Below, one piece after another: positions 46,906-57,040 of a stretch of 64,000 nucleotides of DNA. The position numbers and the translations under genes were made by a program. The stretch covers positions 722,001 to 786,000 of the forward strand of contig NZ_CP058235.1 of the NCBI RefSeq assembly GCF_013388295.1, written 5' to 3'. The notes beneath the pieces are model-generated. The model searched no databases and had not been told where the DNA came from. It saw nothing but the letters and a program-made list of their open reading frames with translations. How positions within the stretch are numbered: the stretch's first letter is position 1; each line of letters begins with the position of its first letter. The stretch comes from Bartonella alsatica. GTDB taxonomy: Bacteria > Pseudomonadota > Alphaproteobacteria > Rhizobiales > Rhizobiaceae.

Positions 46906-48912
46906 TCATTTCACATTTTCCTTATGGATCTTTTCAAGTTCTTTTTCAACGGTAGCGACCACATTCTCACAAGTGATATCGAAATGTGCATAAAGTGTAT
47001 CAGCTGTTCCACTGGCACCAAACCCATCCATACCAATAAACACACCATCACAACCGATAAAACGCTCCCATCCTTGTCGCACAGCAGCTTCAATAGCAAT
47101 TTTAATTGGTGCATCACCAATGAGGGCACGTTGATAAGAGAGAGATTGCTGTGCAAAGAGTTCGAAACAAGGCACAGAAACCACACGTGTTGGGATACTT
47201 TTTTCTTCTAAAACCGCATGTGCCTCTACTGCAATTTGCAATTCTGAACCAGAAGCAAATAGGGTAACCTGCGCATCATCACTAGCGGTAAGTAATTCAT
47301 AAGCACCCAGCATACAAAGATTTTCTTCTTCATACTCTTGACGTAAAAACGGTAAATCTTGCCGACTTAAAGCCAAAGTAGAAGGTGTTTCGCGTGTTTT
47401 CAAAGCCAATTGCCAACACTCAACTGTCTCCATAGCATCAGCAGGGCGGAAAACAAGATGATTAGGCAGAGCACGCAAAGAAGCCAAATGCTCCACGGGT
47501 TGATGCGTGGGGCCATCCTCACCAAGACCAATGGAATCATGGGTCAGGACATAAATCACCCGCAACCCCATCAAAGAAGACAGACGCATCGCAGGACGCA
47601 TATAGTCAGAAAAGCACAAGAAAGTTCCCCCATAAGGAATAAAGCCTCCATGAAGAGCAAGACCATTCATTACTGCTCCCATCGCATGTTCGCGAATTCC
47701 ATAATGCAGATAGCGCCCTGAAAAATCTTCAGCAGAAATACTTTTCATCTGACTGCTTTTTGTATTATTAGACCCGGTTAAGTCAGCCGAACCGCCAATA
47801 GTTTCAATAACAACCTCATTGATAACTTCAAGAGCCATTTCTGAAGCTTTACGCGTAGCAACACAAGGGCGCTCTTTAGTGAGTTGCTGCTTATAAGCAT
47901 CAATAGCGCTATCAAATCCACCGAGAAGATCACCCCGCATTAGTCTTTCAAACTCCACACGTTCTAACATAGAAAGAGCAGCTAATTTTTTTTCCCATTG
48001 TTGTCGTTTTTTAGCAGCATTGAGACCAGCCAAACGCCAATTATCAAGAATATCAGCTGGAACAACGAAAGGCTCAACCTCCCATCCCAAAGCGATACGA
48101 GTTTCAGCAATTTCCCGGGCGCCTAAAGGTGCTCCATGAACTTTATTGGTGCCTGCTTTATTTGGTGCTCCAAAGCCAATGGTGGTTTTACAGTCAATCA
48201 AAGTTGGTTTATCGGAATCTCGAGCTGCCTCAATAGCACGTGCAAGTTCAGCTTGATCATGTCCATCGACTTTGTGTGTATTCCACCCAGACGCTTTAAA
48301 ACGCGCCATTTGATCTGTACTATCAGTAAGAGAAATTTCTCCATCGATGGAAATATTATTATCGTCCCACAACACAATAAGCTTACTGAGTTTCAGATGA
48401 CCAGCAAGGGAAATAGCTTCTTGAGAAATCCCTTCCATAAGACACCCATCCCCGACCAACACATAAGTGTAATGATTGATAAGATCTCCAAACCGCGCAT
48501 TTTGCAAGCGCTCACCAAGTGCCATTCCCACGGCATTAGCCAATCCCTGACCAAGAGGGCCAGTAGTTGTTTCAATTCCTGCGGCATACCGATATTCTGG
48601 ATGCCCGGCAAGCTTTGACCCTAGTTGGCGAAAATTTTTGAGATCTTCAAAGGTGATATCCTCATAACCAGAAAGATATAGTAAAGCATAAAGCAACATA
48701 GACCCATGCCCAGCCGACAATACAAAACGATCACGATTAGGCCAATGGGGATTTTTAGGATCATGAGCAAGGAACTTTGTATAAAGAACGGTAGCGATAT
48801 CGGCTGCGCCCATTGGCAAGCCAGGATGACCAGAATTTGCTTTTTCAATCGCATCAATAGCAAGAAAACGGATAGCATTGGCCATCTGATTTTGTTGTTC
48901 AGTATTCGTCAT
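46906..48912 (-). CDS. tkt: Transketolase
   Basis: A thiamine-diphosphate enzyme linking the pentose phosphate pathway to glycolysis. The N-terminal [20 protein letters not shown], the ThDP motif [14 protein letters not shown] and the middle [16 protein letters not shown] followed by [10 protein letters not shown] are typical. Length 668 is normal. The stop overlaps the start of the decayed gap copy by the ATGA arrangement. Confidence 0.97.
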   Translation of the reverse strand: MTNTEQQNQMANAIRFLAIDAIEKANSGHPGLPMGAADIATVLYTKFLAHDPKNPHWPNRDRFVLSAGHGSMLLYALLYLSGYEDITFEDLKNFRQLGSKLAGHPEYRYAAGIETTTGPLGQGLANAVGMALGERLQNARFGDLINHYTYVLVGDGCLMEGISQEAISLAGHLKLSKLIVLWDDNNISIDGEISLTDSTDQMARFKASGWNTHKVDGHDQAELARAIEAARDSDKPTLIDCKTTIGFGAPNKAGTNKVHGAPLGAREIAETRIALGWEVEPFVVPADILDNWRLAGLNAAKKRQQWEKKLAALSMLERVEFERLMRGDLLGGFDSAIDAYKQQLTKERPCVATRKASEMALEVINEVVIETIGGSADLTGSNNTKSSQMKSISAEDFSGRYLHYGIREHAMGAVMNGLALHGGFIPYGGTFLCFSDYMRPAMRLSSLMGLRVIYVLTHDSIGLGEDGPTHQPVEHLASLRALPNHLVFRPADAMETVECWQLALKTRETPSTLALSRQDLPFLRQEYEEENLCMLGAYELLTASDDAQVTLFASGSELQIAVEAHAVLEEKSIPTRVVSVPCFELFAQQSLSYQRALIGDAPIKIAIEAAVRQGWERFIGCDGVFIGMDGFGASGTADTLYAHFDITCENVVATVEKELEKIHKENVK

Positions 48913-49223
48913 AAATGATAGACCATTTCATTATTCTCTTAATTTTTTGAGAAATACTCTTTGTTTAATTCTCAAGATAAGCTTTCTTATTATCGTCACT
49001 TGAGTAATATTAATAATATTCCCCTCACACATCCTTTTACACATAATCATTTATGCCAATACACTGAAAAAATCCAGCTTTTAATTAACATGTATCTTCT
49101 GCCTTGCTTGCGAAAACATTCTACATACTTAAAAATAAAATTTACACAAAAAAAGAAAATGTATGATTCGTTTTTGCATAAAAAACTGATAAAGGATACA
49201 ATTACCCAAAGGATAGAAATAGC
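48913..49223. other. Divergent promoter region between tkt and the DUF4164 gene
   Basis: AT-rich, no gene. AAAGGATAGAAATAGC just before 49224 is the ribosome site of the next gene. Confidence 0.5.
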
Positions 49224-49499
49224 ATGAATCTAGAAAACACGGTTCTACCACACGCTTTAGAGCAATTAGAAAAAGCATTAAGAACCTTAGAAATCACTAT
49301 TATAAACCGCAATGCCGTTATTGATAAAAACAATGAATGGGAAGAAGAAATACAACGAATGAACGCTGATCGTAGCCATCTTGCCCAAGCACTTGATAAA
49401 GCTGAAGCCCAAGTTGAGCGGCTAGAAGCAGTAAACAAAGAAGTTTCCAAACGTTTGATTAAAGCGATGGAAACGATTCGCGTCGTCATTGATAGATAA
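49224..49499 (+). CDS. DUF4164 coiled-coil protein
   Basis: A 91-residue, wholly helical, charged protein with heptad character (LEQLEKALRTLEITI ... LAQALDKAEAQVERLEAVNKEVSKRLIKAMETIR). DUF4164 proteins occur in Rhizobiales directly before zapA, as here (12 bases). It is probably a cytoplasmic division-associated helper; the role is not known. Confidence 0.8.
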   Translation: MNLENTVLPHALEQLEKALRTLEITIINRNAVIDKNNEWEEEIQRMNADRSHLAQALDKAEAQVERLEAVNKEVSKRLIKAMETIRVVIDR

Positions 49500-49511
49500 A
49501 GGTTTGAATGT

Positions 49512-49889
49512 ATGGAAACTGTTTCCGTCACCATTGATGGTAAAGTTTATCGCATGGCTTGCAATAAAGGGCAAGAAAGCCATCTTATTGAGCTTGCAGC
49601 TCGATTAGACCAATATATTGCACATTTGAAAGAAAATTTTGGTGAAATTGGCGACCATCGTTTATCGGTTATGGCCGGCATTATGATTATCGATGAAATG
49701 GAAGAAATACAACGAGAAAATAAAAAACTACAAGAAGATTACGAAACTCTTTTACGGCTACATCACGAAAGAGATCGCACTATGGGAAAAATTGTACGAA
49801 ACACAACAGAACGTATTGAAAAACTTACCAATCAATTGCTCAAAGATAACCAAACCAACATTGATGTTCAAGAACAAGAAAATTCATAA
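49512..49889 (+). CDS. zapA: Cell division protein ZapA
   Basis: Bundles FtsZ filaments. The N-terminal VSVTIDGKVYRMACNKGQESHLIELAARLDQYI is the ZapA head and a coiled coil fills the rest (EEIQRENKKLQEDYETLLRLH). Length 125 fits alphaproteobacterial ZapA. It is co-transcribed with the DUF4164 gene. Confidence 0.9.
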   Translation: METVSVTIDGKVYRMACNKGQESHLIELAARLDQYIAHLKENFGEIGDHRLSVMAGIMIIDEMEEIQRENKKLQEDYETLLRLHHERDRTMGKIVRNTTERIEKLTNQLLKDNQTNIDVQEQENS

Positions 49890-50659
49890 ATTCACATTAG
49901 TTTTTAAACTAACTAAACACAGTAATTTTTTCAACAAGAGTAATTTTCAACGACCGATATAGATATAATTGTAAAAGAGTGGTGCACATTGCAATAGAAA
50001 CAAATAAAACAAATTTCCTCTCGGAAAAAAGCAGTATTTGTGTTTCACATCAACTACTATTGCCTTATCAAAAATGTCTTTCACCAATGATATCATGCAA
50101 AACCCATGAACATCCCCACCTTTTACACTCTAAATAAATAGACCAACATCATTATCCTCTTTACCCGCACCTAAATATATTTACTTTGTTATGGCTGCTT
50201 TTGCAGCTAAACAGTTTATGAAAAGGATATTGTTTTTTTAACAATTCTATTCACACTTCGCTTCCTTTTATGATACGTAAGCAAATATTTTTTCGACCCT
50301 GAATAAGAAGAAGTTTACAATGAAAAAATGTTTCTCTATTTACAGTTCTCATTCAAATTGAAAAATTATGAATTATGATTATAAATCAATATATTAATTG
50401 TATAATAAATAAAGCTATACAAAAATATTTCAAAAAACAATACAGCATCAAAATCCCGGTTAAATTTTCTACTCCATCATAAACGCAGTTTTTTCAAAAT
50501 AAAGATCAGATGCCGCTTCAGCAAACAATTTACAATATCGGATCCTACATATCCTCCGACCCAAGACAACCACCATGTTGTTTTCCCAATGAATAATAAA
50601 GCAATGCTAGATCTATTCAGTCACTTTCCTGCCCAAAGCAACGCGGGTAAACGTTCTCG
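49890..50659. other. Long gene-free stretch after zapA
   Basis: About 770 AT-rich bases with no credible frame. In many proteobacteria 6S RNA follows zapA; I looked for a 6S-like closing stem and bubble and could not see a convincing one. It probably contains decayed DNA. Confidence 0.5.
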
Positions 50660-52096
50660 TTAAATACCCTTTTTTCCATCTTGAGAAACAGAAGCGATAC
50701 GCAATAAATTTGTAGCACCAGGCGTACCAAGAGGGACACCTGCTGTCACAAGGAATCGATCTCCTCCTTGGCAAAAGCCCTCTTGAAAAGCAATAGATGC
50801 AGCACGATCAACCATATCCTCTAAATCCTGTGCATCTTCGCTAACCACACAATGCAGCCCCCAAACCAAAGCCAACCGTCGTGCTGTTTCCACGATAGGC
50901 GACAAAGCAACAATAGGTTTACTTGGGCGTTCCCGTGATGCACGCATACCCGTTGTGCCTGAAGCAGTATAAGCAATGATAACTGCTAATTGAAGTGTTT
51001 CGGCAATTTGTCGTGCCGCAAGAGAAATTGCGTCTGTTCCTGTTGACTCCGGAGCAGGATGCTGCGCTCCAACCATAGCAGCATAAGTATGATCTTGTTC
51101 AATTTGCCTAGCAATGCGGTCCATCATCAACACAGCTTCTTCAGGATAAAGACCAGAAGCAGATTCAGCAGACAACATCACAGCATCGCTCCCGGCATAA
51201 ACGGCTGTAGCAACATCAGAAACCTCTGCGCGTGTAGGAACAGAAGATGTAATCATAGACTCGAGCATTTGTGTTGCTACCACCACAGGCTTTCCAGCTA
51301 AACGACAAGCTTTTATTAACTCTATTTGGAGTGCAGGAATCTTTTCCAATGGCATTTCTACACCAAGATCTCCACGTGCAATCATAATACCATCAGAAAC
51401 ATCAATAATCTTCTCTATGTGCTCTAAAGCTTGAGGTTTTTCGATCTTAGCCATCAACGATACTTTGTTCTTTGTCAACCGACGTACCGCTATAATATCT
51501 TCTGGACGTTGGATAAAAGAAAGCGCTACCCAATCAACAGGCTGCTGTAAAAGAGCCTGAAGATCAAGCTTATCTTTTTGCGTCAATGAACCAAAAGGCA
51601 AAACTGTATCGGGAAAACTCACGCCTTTTCGATCAGAAATACGAGTCCCAGAAACCACACAACATTCAATAGAATGACCATCACACTTTTCAGCACGCAG
51701 TTCCAGTTTTCCATCATCAATCAACAGTCGATCCCCTGGTTTAACAGCTGCTAATACATCCCCATGTGGAAAAAAAACACGCTGTGTATCACCCGGCACA
51801 TCACAATCATCTAATGTAAAGCTTTGCCCAACACGTAAATCTTCCTGACCTTTCGCAAAACAGCCAACACGCAATTTTGGTCCCTGTAAGTCCACTAAAA
51901 TACCGATTGGCCGTTGAACAATTTTTTCAACCTTCCGTATGCGCTTAATCAAATCATCCATTGTTTCACGGTCGGTGTGGCTCATATTTAAACGAAAAAC
52001 ATCTGCTCCGGCCCTAAACAGTTTTTCAATCATAGAAATAGAAAAAGACGCAGGACCAAGAGTGGCAACGATTTTTACTTTACGTGCACGCTTCAC
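50660..52096 (-). CDS. pyk: Pyruvate kinase
   Basis: Transfers phosphate from phosphoenolpyruvate to ADP. The start KIVATLGPASFSISMIEKLFRAGADVFRLNMSH, the metal/PEP site GIMIARGDLGVEMPLEKIP, and PVVVATQMLESM are typical, with the regulatory C-terminal domain present. Length 478 is normal. The start codon overlaps the upstream DUF1036 gene's stop by four bases. Confidence 0.97.
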   Translation of the reverse strand: MKRARKVKIVATLGPASFSISMIEKLFRAGADVFRLNMSHTDRETMDDLIKRIRKVEKIVQRPIGILVDLQGPKLRVGCFAKGQEDLRVGQSFTLDDCDVPGDTQRVFFPHGDVLAAVKPGDRLLIDDGKLELRAEKCDGHSIECCVVSGTRISDRKGVSFPDTVLPFGSLTQKDKLDLQALLQQPVDWVALSFIQRPEDIIAVRRLTKNKVSLMAKIEKPQALEHIEKIIDVSDGIMIARGDLGVEMPLEKIPALQIELIKACRLAGKPVVVATQMLESMITSSVPTRAEVSDVATAVYAGSDAVMLSAESASGLYPEEAVLMMDRIARQIEQDHTYAAMVGAQHPAPESTGTDAISLAARQIAETLQLAVIIAYTASGTTGMRASRERPSKPIVALSPIVETARRLALVWGLHCVVSEDAQDLEDMVDRAASIAFQEGFCQGGDRFLVTAGVPLGTPGATNLLRIASVSQDGKKGI

Positions 52097-52587
52097 GGTA
52101 AAGAACCTCTTAAAAGAGGGGAGGAATGGACACCTGAATCGTTGAACAAAGACTCATCGGTTAACTGCACCATCCAACTGGTTTGGTTGCCCGTATCAAT
52201 TTCCTTAAACTCAGCCTTCTGATACCCTCTGGGAAAACAATCGTGAACCCCTTGAATGGTAAATTGGCTATCTTGCACACACATGGTTATAGTACCTGAC
52301 CAATTACCTTTTTTCTGTGCACCCTCCGCATAAAAATAATAAAACCGTGAAGAAAGAGGCCCCTCTATTAAGGTTTTACATTCTGTCACAGGCACCACCC
52401 ACCATCCTTCACTCACCCAACCTGAAAACGTACGATATCCCACAGCAACACCAACAGTCTGTTGGGTCGTATTACAAACCCGAAAATCAGCTTTTGCAAA
52501 TACAACAAATGGAAACAACAGCAGAATGCTCAAGAGAAAAATCCTCAGTTTTTTCTCAAACATCCATTTCCGTTTTTTGGCAACCAC
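52093..52587 (-). CDS. DUF1036 exported protein
   Basis: A signal peptide (KLRIFLLSILLLFPFVVFAKA) precedes a DUF1036 domain: ADFRVCNTTQQTVGVAVGYR, EGWWVVPVTECKTLIEGPLSSRFYYFYAE and a Cys-containing FTIQGVHDCFPRGY. Such proteins sit beside pyk in Rhizobiales; the function is unknown. I suggest a GTG at 52587 with GGAAG 4 bases upstream; an ATG at 52563 is also possible. The stop overlaps the pyk start, so the two are translationally coupled. Confidence 0.8.
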   Translation of the reverse strand: MVAKKRKWMFEKKLRIFLLSILLLFPFVVFAKADFRVCNTTQQTVGVAVGYRTFSGWVSEGWWVVPVTECKTLIEGPLSSRFYYFYAEGAQKKGNWSGTITMCVQDSQFTIQGVHDCFPRGYQKAEFKEIDTGNQTSWMVQLTDESLFNDSGVHSSPLLRGSLP

Positions 52588-52850
52588 AAAACTTCCTTTA
52601 TAATGCAAGCCATTAAAACAAAGCATATATCTTTTTTTTCAAAAACCTTTCAAACCCATTAATGTATCTTTATCATTTTTTGCTTCTTATGGCCTTTTTA
52701 TCAAGGCATATATTTAAAAATTTTACAAAATATTTAAAGTCAATTTGTAAAAAAACTGTATAGCTTGATTTACCTCTTGTTTTTCAAGCTTTCCCATAAA
52801 ACTTATCGTTAAAAAACAGCTTGAAATATAAAAATCTGGAGAAAAATGCA

Positions 52851-53108
52851 ATGAACACAGTAACTAATGAAACACACGCTATATCCGTAAACCAATTGCG
52901 TGCTTTTATCGAACGTATTGAACGATTAGAAGAAGAAAAGAAAACCATTTCTGATGATATTAAAGAGGTTTACGCCGAACTTAAAGGCTCTGGATTTGAT
53001 AGTAAAGCTGTTCGAAGTATTATACGGTTACGTAAAAAAGAAGAACATAAACGCATGGAAGAAGAAGCCGTCATACAACTTTATAAAAACGCACTTGGTA
53101 TGAGTTGA
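52851..53108 (+). CDS. gapR: GapR-like DNA-binding protein (DUF2312)
   Basis: An 85-residue protein matching DUF2312/GapR, which in Caulobacter binds overtwisted AT-rich DNA and stimulates topoisomerases during replication. The pattern [51 protein letters not shown] is diagnostic, and the C-terminal [16 protein letters not shown] is also typical. The ATG at 52851 has GGAG 9 bases upstream. Confidence 0.93.
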   Translation: MNTVTNETHAISVNQLRAFIERIERLEEEKKTISDDIKEVYAELKGSGFDSKAVRSIIRLRKKEEHKRMEEEAVIQLYKNALGMS

Positions 53109-54240
53109 CACCATTAATGACACTTTCTCAAAATTGAAAAGAAAATACACCTAAATTTCTCTCAGAAATGAGTAGTTCGTGAACTTATAACAAGAATATC
53201 GGCAATATGTCGCATTCTTGGAGAGTAGCTTCCTTGAGCAAGCGTAATTGTCTCTTGCACCAAGAAGTGTTCTTATACTCTAATCAATCGTTAAGATGTT
53301 GAACAAGGAGATAAGTAGGCGCAAACATCAGATGGCCGTGCATATACGATACTATATTTTGCACAAATCAACTGACAAGAAAGCTGATAAAATCACACCG
53401 TGAAAGAATTCGCTCTGAAACAGGTTGGCAAGTTTCTTAAAAAATGATTATAGAAATCCAAACAAGTTGAAGATATAATAAAAAAAGCAGAATGACTTAT
53501 GGGTAAAGTGCATAATCATTCTAATTTTAAAGGAGAAGTACCTGAACCCATCTCAGAATAGGTAATATACTCACAATAATGCATCAAATCTCCAATAGAT
53601 TAAACACTCTAAACTTGTTGGCAGTAGCCTAATAGGTGCACCCTATAATTTGCAAAACACGCTGGTTCAAAAATAAATTAGACATAAAAGAAAAAACTAT
53701 AAAGCAATTAAAAACATCGTTAAGAAGTATAAAAATTATGTATTAAAATATCAAATCAATGATAAACAAGAAGCTTCGCATCATTAAAGTAAGCTCATAA
53801 GTTTTTTTATGAAAAGGAAAAGTTGAAAAATACAAGAACCATTGAAAAATGTAATCAAAAGTAACGATACATAATAAAATGATGTCCGGTTATTTGCAAC
53901 TTTTTCCTTCATTCTACCTCCTACACAAAACCTATTGCTTGTTATGAAATCTATAATTGGCTTCCCACCTTTTGAAGTTGATTTTATTAAAAAAGAAAAA
54001 GGTATTTGAAAAATTGAATGAGAAATATGCTAACTTTCACATTTCTAGGAGAAGAAACTATAGCATTCAAAACACAACGAACAATTTCCACATTGATCAG
54101 TTGAAAAGATGCAAGTGAACTCCCTTCCTATTACCTGTACAATGCAAACTATTTATATCCTTTGGAACTGGTAAAATATGATAATTACAACACTCTAATA
54201 GCTTGGAAAACAAGAGCGAATGCATTCACTTATGAAAGTG
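53109..54240. other. Relic DNA after gapR
   Basis: No intact frame. The last part (from about 54170) may be the 5' half of the rimJ-like pseudogene (a segment reading [16 protein letters not shown]). The rest is unrecognised AT-rich DNA. Confidence 0.5.
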
Positions 54241-54289
54241 CACAAGGATAAACATACAGATATGTCCTATGATTAAAATAAGAGCACAA

Positions 54290-54600
54290 TTATCGCTGTC
54301 GTCAATTTTACAAATGCGGTTTGTAGTGTTTTTCAAGCCTGTCATCTTGATTTCTCTTTTGATGAAAACAACAAGACAAAGGACTCATGTCCGAGATTTT
54401 ATCGCTCTGATTATCCATGTTTTTCATGTTTATCACCTGCATAAAGTGATAGCAAACTCTATGCCTAAGAACATCAGAAGTGGAATTTTGTTGGAGCGCT
54501 TTTGTTTTGAGAAAGAAGGATATGCCAGAAATTATCTGATGATTTCTGATAAATAGAGAGATCACAAACCTCTCGGATTAATGATCCGTATGAGCTTGTA
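54290..54600 (+). pseudogene. RimJ-like GNAT acetyltransferase remnant
   Basis: Translation in shifting frames gives [28 protein letters not shown], then [10 protein letters not shown], then [21 protein letters not shown] and [22 protein letters not shown], in the order of a ribosomal-protein-alanine acetyltransferase. A TAG replaces the Trp codon of the conserved KW-x-DH end (DK-stop-RDH), and at least two frameshifts are needed. It is therefore dead. Confidence 0.85.
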
Positions 54601-54683
54601 ATAGATCAGAATAAAGCGTTTTTACCAAATGTTAAAATGTGGATAATATTTAAGCCTTACAAAATTCGGAAGGCGTTTCTTTT

Positions 54684-56546
54684 TTATGTCTTTGCACATT
54701 CTATTTCTTCACGCAAAAGTTCAAGCTCTAACCATTCTTCTTCCTTTTTCCTGCAAATATCTTTCTTCTCTTCTAGTGCTGTTGATAAACGCTCGAAGCG
54801 ATTTTTATCATTACAATATAGTGCTGGATCAGAGAGCTCTTGTTCAATTTTTTTTATTTCATCCTGCAAAGCAGTGATTTGTTCAGGCAATTTTTCCAGC
54901 GCATAAACCTGCTTATAAGACAGTTTGAGCGGTTTTGTTTTTTCCCGCTCCATAAAGCGATAATTTGTTGATGAGAGAGATTTTTCATGCTCGCCCGTAC
55001 GAAGATTTGACAACACTTTACGCTGTGATAATTCTTTATCTTTATGCTGATACAATGCTGCTTGTTTGTTTTGAGATATCATATCACTATAACCGCCAGC
55101 ATATAAAATCCAATGACCATTGCCTTGAGGTACCAACATATGGGTTACAGTGCGATCTAAAAAGTCTCTATCATGGCTGACCAATAACACTGTTCCAGCA
55201 AAATCCGCGATAAACTCTTGCAACAAATCCAATGTTTCCATATCTAAATCATTAGTTGGTTCATCAAGAATCAAAAAGTTTGCCGGTCGAGAAAGCAGTC
55301 GAGCAAGCATGAGACGAGCTCTTTCACCACCTGAAAATTCTTTGAGTGGTGTATGTGCTTGTTCGGGTAAAAATAAAAAGTCTTTCATATAAGAAATCAC
55401 ATGGCGCTCTTTCCCATTGATCAAGAGAGTATCTCCTCTACCATCTGTTAGATAGTGCGCTAACGTTTCTTCTTCATTTAAAATACGCTGTTGATCCAAA
55501 AACGCTACGGAAAGGTTATATCCATGCCTTACTGTTCCACTGTCAACTTTTTCCTGCCCAATCAGCATGGAAAGTAATGTTGTCTTTCCAATACCATTGG
55601 AACCAACCAAGCCGATTCGATCACCACGCTGAATGCGTAAAGAGAAATCTTTTACAATAACGCGATCACCATAAGATTTAGAAATTTGCTCCGCTTCAAG
55701 CACTAATTGACCAGAACGAGAACTTTTAGTAGCTGCCAAAAGTGCACTTCCCGGTTGCCCTTTATAGGTTTGATGAAGCTGTCTTAGCTCTTTTAACGCT
55801 CCCAAACGACGCACATTACGTTTACGTCGTGCTGTCACCCCATAGCGCAACCATTGTTCTTCACGCACAATCTGTCGCCCCAATTTATGCTGCTCCAAAG
55901 CTTCTTCCTCAAGTGCTTTATCACGCCAATTTTCAAACTCCGAAAAACGTTTTTCCAGCCTTTTTGTCGTCCCTCGATCAAGCCATACCGTTGAACGCGT
56001 AACACTTTCTAAAAAACGCCGATCATGGGAAATCACCACGATCGCCGAACGCAAAGAACACAAAGTTTTTTCCAACCACTCAATGGTTGGTAAATCAAGA
56101 TGATTTGTTGGTTCATCTAAGAGAAGGATATCTGGTTTCGCCGCAATAGCCCGTAACAACGAAACACGTCGCTTTTCACCACCAGAAAGCATTGTTAACT
56201 TTTCAGTTCCTGAAAAACCAAGATTTGTGCAAAGCGTATTTATCCACTGCACATCAGGAGCATCACTCAACCCCGCTTCTACAAAGGCATGAATATCTTT
56301 AAATCCTGCACAATCAGGGTTTTGTGAAACATAACGCATAGTAACCCGAGGATGGCGAAAAATTTCTCCACCACTCGGTTCAAAAATTCCTGCAGCAATT
56401 TTTAACAGCGTTGATTTTCCACAACCATTACGACCTACCAATGCGATACGTGCTCCTTGCTCAACTGATAAACAAGCTTGGTTGAGCAAAGGAGTTGTAC
56501 CAAAAGTTAGAAAAATGCGGTCAAGCCGCAACAGAGGCACTGCCAT
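54684..56546 (-). CDS. uup: ABC-F family ATPase (Uup-like)
   Basis: A soluble protein with two ABC domains and no membrane part. The first has GRNGCGKST, LSGGEKRRVSLL and LLLDEPTNHLD; the second has GSNGIGKTT, FSGGERARLMLARLL and LILDEPTNDLD. A linker and a C-terminal coiled coil (LPEQITALQDEIKKIEQEL ... EKKDICRKKEEEWLELELL) match Uup. ABC-F proteins act on ribosomes or, for Uup, also affect DNA transposon excision. The ATG at 56546 (MAVPLLRLDRIFL) is likelier than 56567, which overlaps the upstream gene. Confidence 0.92.
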   Translation of the reverse strand: MAVPLLRLDRIFLTFGTTPLLNQACLSVEQGARIALVGRNGCGKSTLLKIAAGIFEPSGGEIFRHPRVTMRYVSQNPDCAGFKDIHAFVEAGLSDAPDVQWINTLCTNLGFSGTEKLTMLSGGEKRRVSLLRAIAAKPDILLLDEPTNHLDLPTIEWLEKTLCSLRSAIVVISHDRRFLESVTRSTVWLDRGTTKRLEKRFSEFENWRDKALEEEALEQHKLGRQIVREEQWLRYGVTARRKRNVRRLGALKELRQLHQTYKGQPGSALLAATKSSRSGQLVLEAEQISKSYGDRVIVKDFSLRIQRGDRIGLVGSNGIGKTTLLSMLIGQEKVDSGTVRHGYNLSVAFLDQQRILNEEETLAHYLTDGRGDTLLINGKERHVISYMKDFLFLPEQAHTPLKEFSGGERARLMLARLLSRPANFLILDEPTNDLDMETLDLLQEFIADFAGTVLLVSHDRDFLDRTVTHMLVPQGNGHWILYAGGYSDMISQNKQAALYQHKDKELSQRKVLSNLRTGEHEKSLSSTNYRFMEREKTKPLKLSYKQVYALEKLPEQITALQDEIKKIEQELSDPALYCNDKNRFERLSTALEEKKDICRKKEEEWLELELLREEIECAKT

Positions 56547-56557
56547 TAACGAACGCG

Positions 56558-56944
56558 TTAAGAACAAGGTGCCTGATACATCATACCTCTTGCATCACGA
56601 TAAGTACACAATTGTGGCGTTTGCATTCTTTGCGCACAAGGTGCTTGGTAAATCCTACCTTTACGCCCACGATACGTACACAGTGTTGACTGCTGAGCAA
56701 CAACTTGCTTCTGCTGTTTTTTCTGATTTACAGCAGCACCTGTTATTGTCCCGGCAAGAGCACCAACTGCTGCACCGGTTAAGGCTGCTCCAGGAGTACT
56801 TCCAGCAATTGCTGTTCCAGCTAAAGCACCTATTGCTGCTCCTCCCACACCGTAACGTGCAACTCTTTGATCACTAACAGAACACGCCACCGTACTTAAA
56901 CCAATGGCTGAAACGGCTGCCACTTTCAAAATTGATTTTAACAT
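56558..56944 (-). CDS. Glycine-zipper envelope protein with duplicated C-terminal motif
   Basis: From the ATG at 56944 (MLKSILKVAAVSAIGLSTVACS) about 128 residues. The signal sequence ends in a lipobox-like TVAC. A Gly/Ala-rich zipper (GVGGAAIGALAGTAIAGSTPG ... GAAVGALAGTITGAA) resembles rickettsial 17 kDa-antigen-type proteins. The tail carries two copies of a short module, LCTYRGRKGRIYQAPC and LCTYRDARGMMYQAPC, each bounded by cysteines. It may sit in the outer membrane; function unknown. Confidence 0.75.
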   Translation of the reverse strand: MLKSILKVAAVSAIGLSTVACSVSDQRVARYGVGGAAIGALAGTAIAGSTPGAALTGAAVGALAGTITGAAVNQKKQQKQVVAQQSTLCTYRGRKGRIYQAPCAQRMQTPQLCTYRDARGMMYQAPCS

Positions 56945-57040
56945 ATCAAAACCTCTCCTTATCGAGTTCAATACAATATATTATGCCGGCACTTAATCAC
57001 TATGTCCCCCTCTGCCTTATTCAAATACACTGGAAGAGCT

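Noticed and set aside
49890..50659. 6S RNA gene after zapA
   Set aside because: Expected from synteny in other proteobacteria, but I could not find the closing stem and central bubble by eye.
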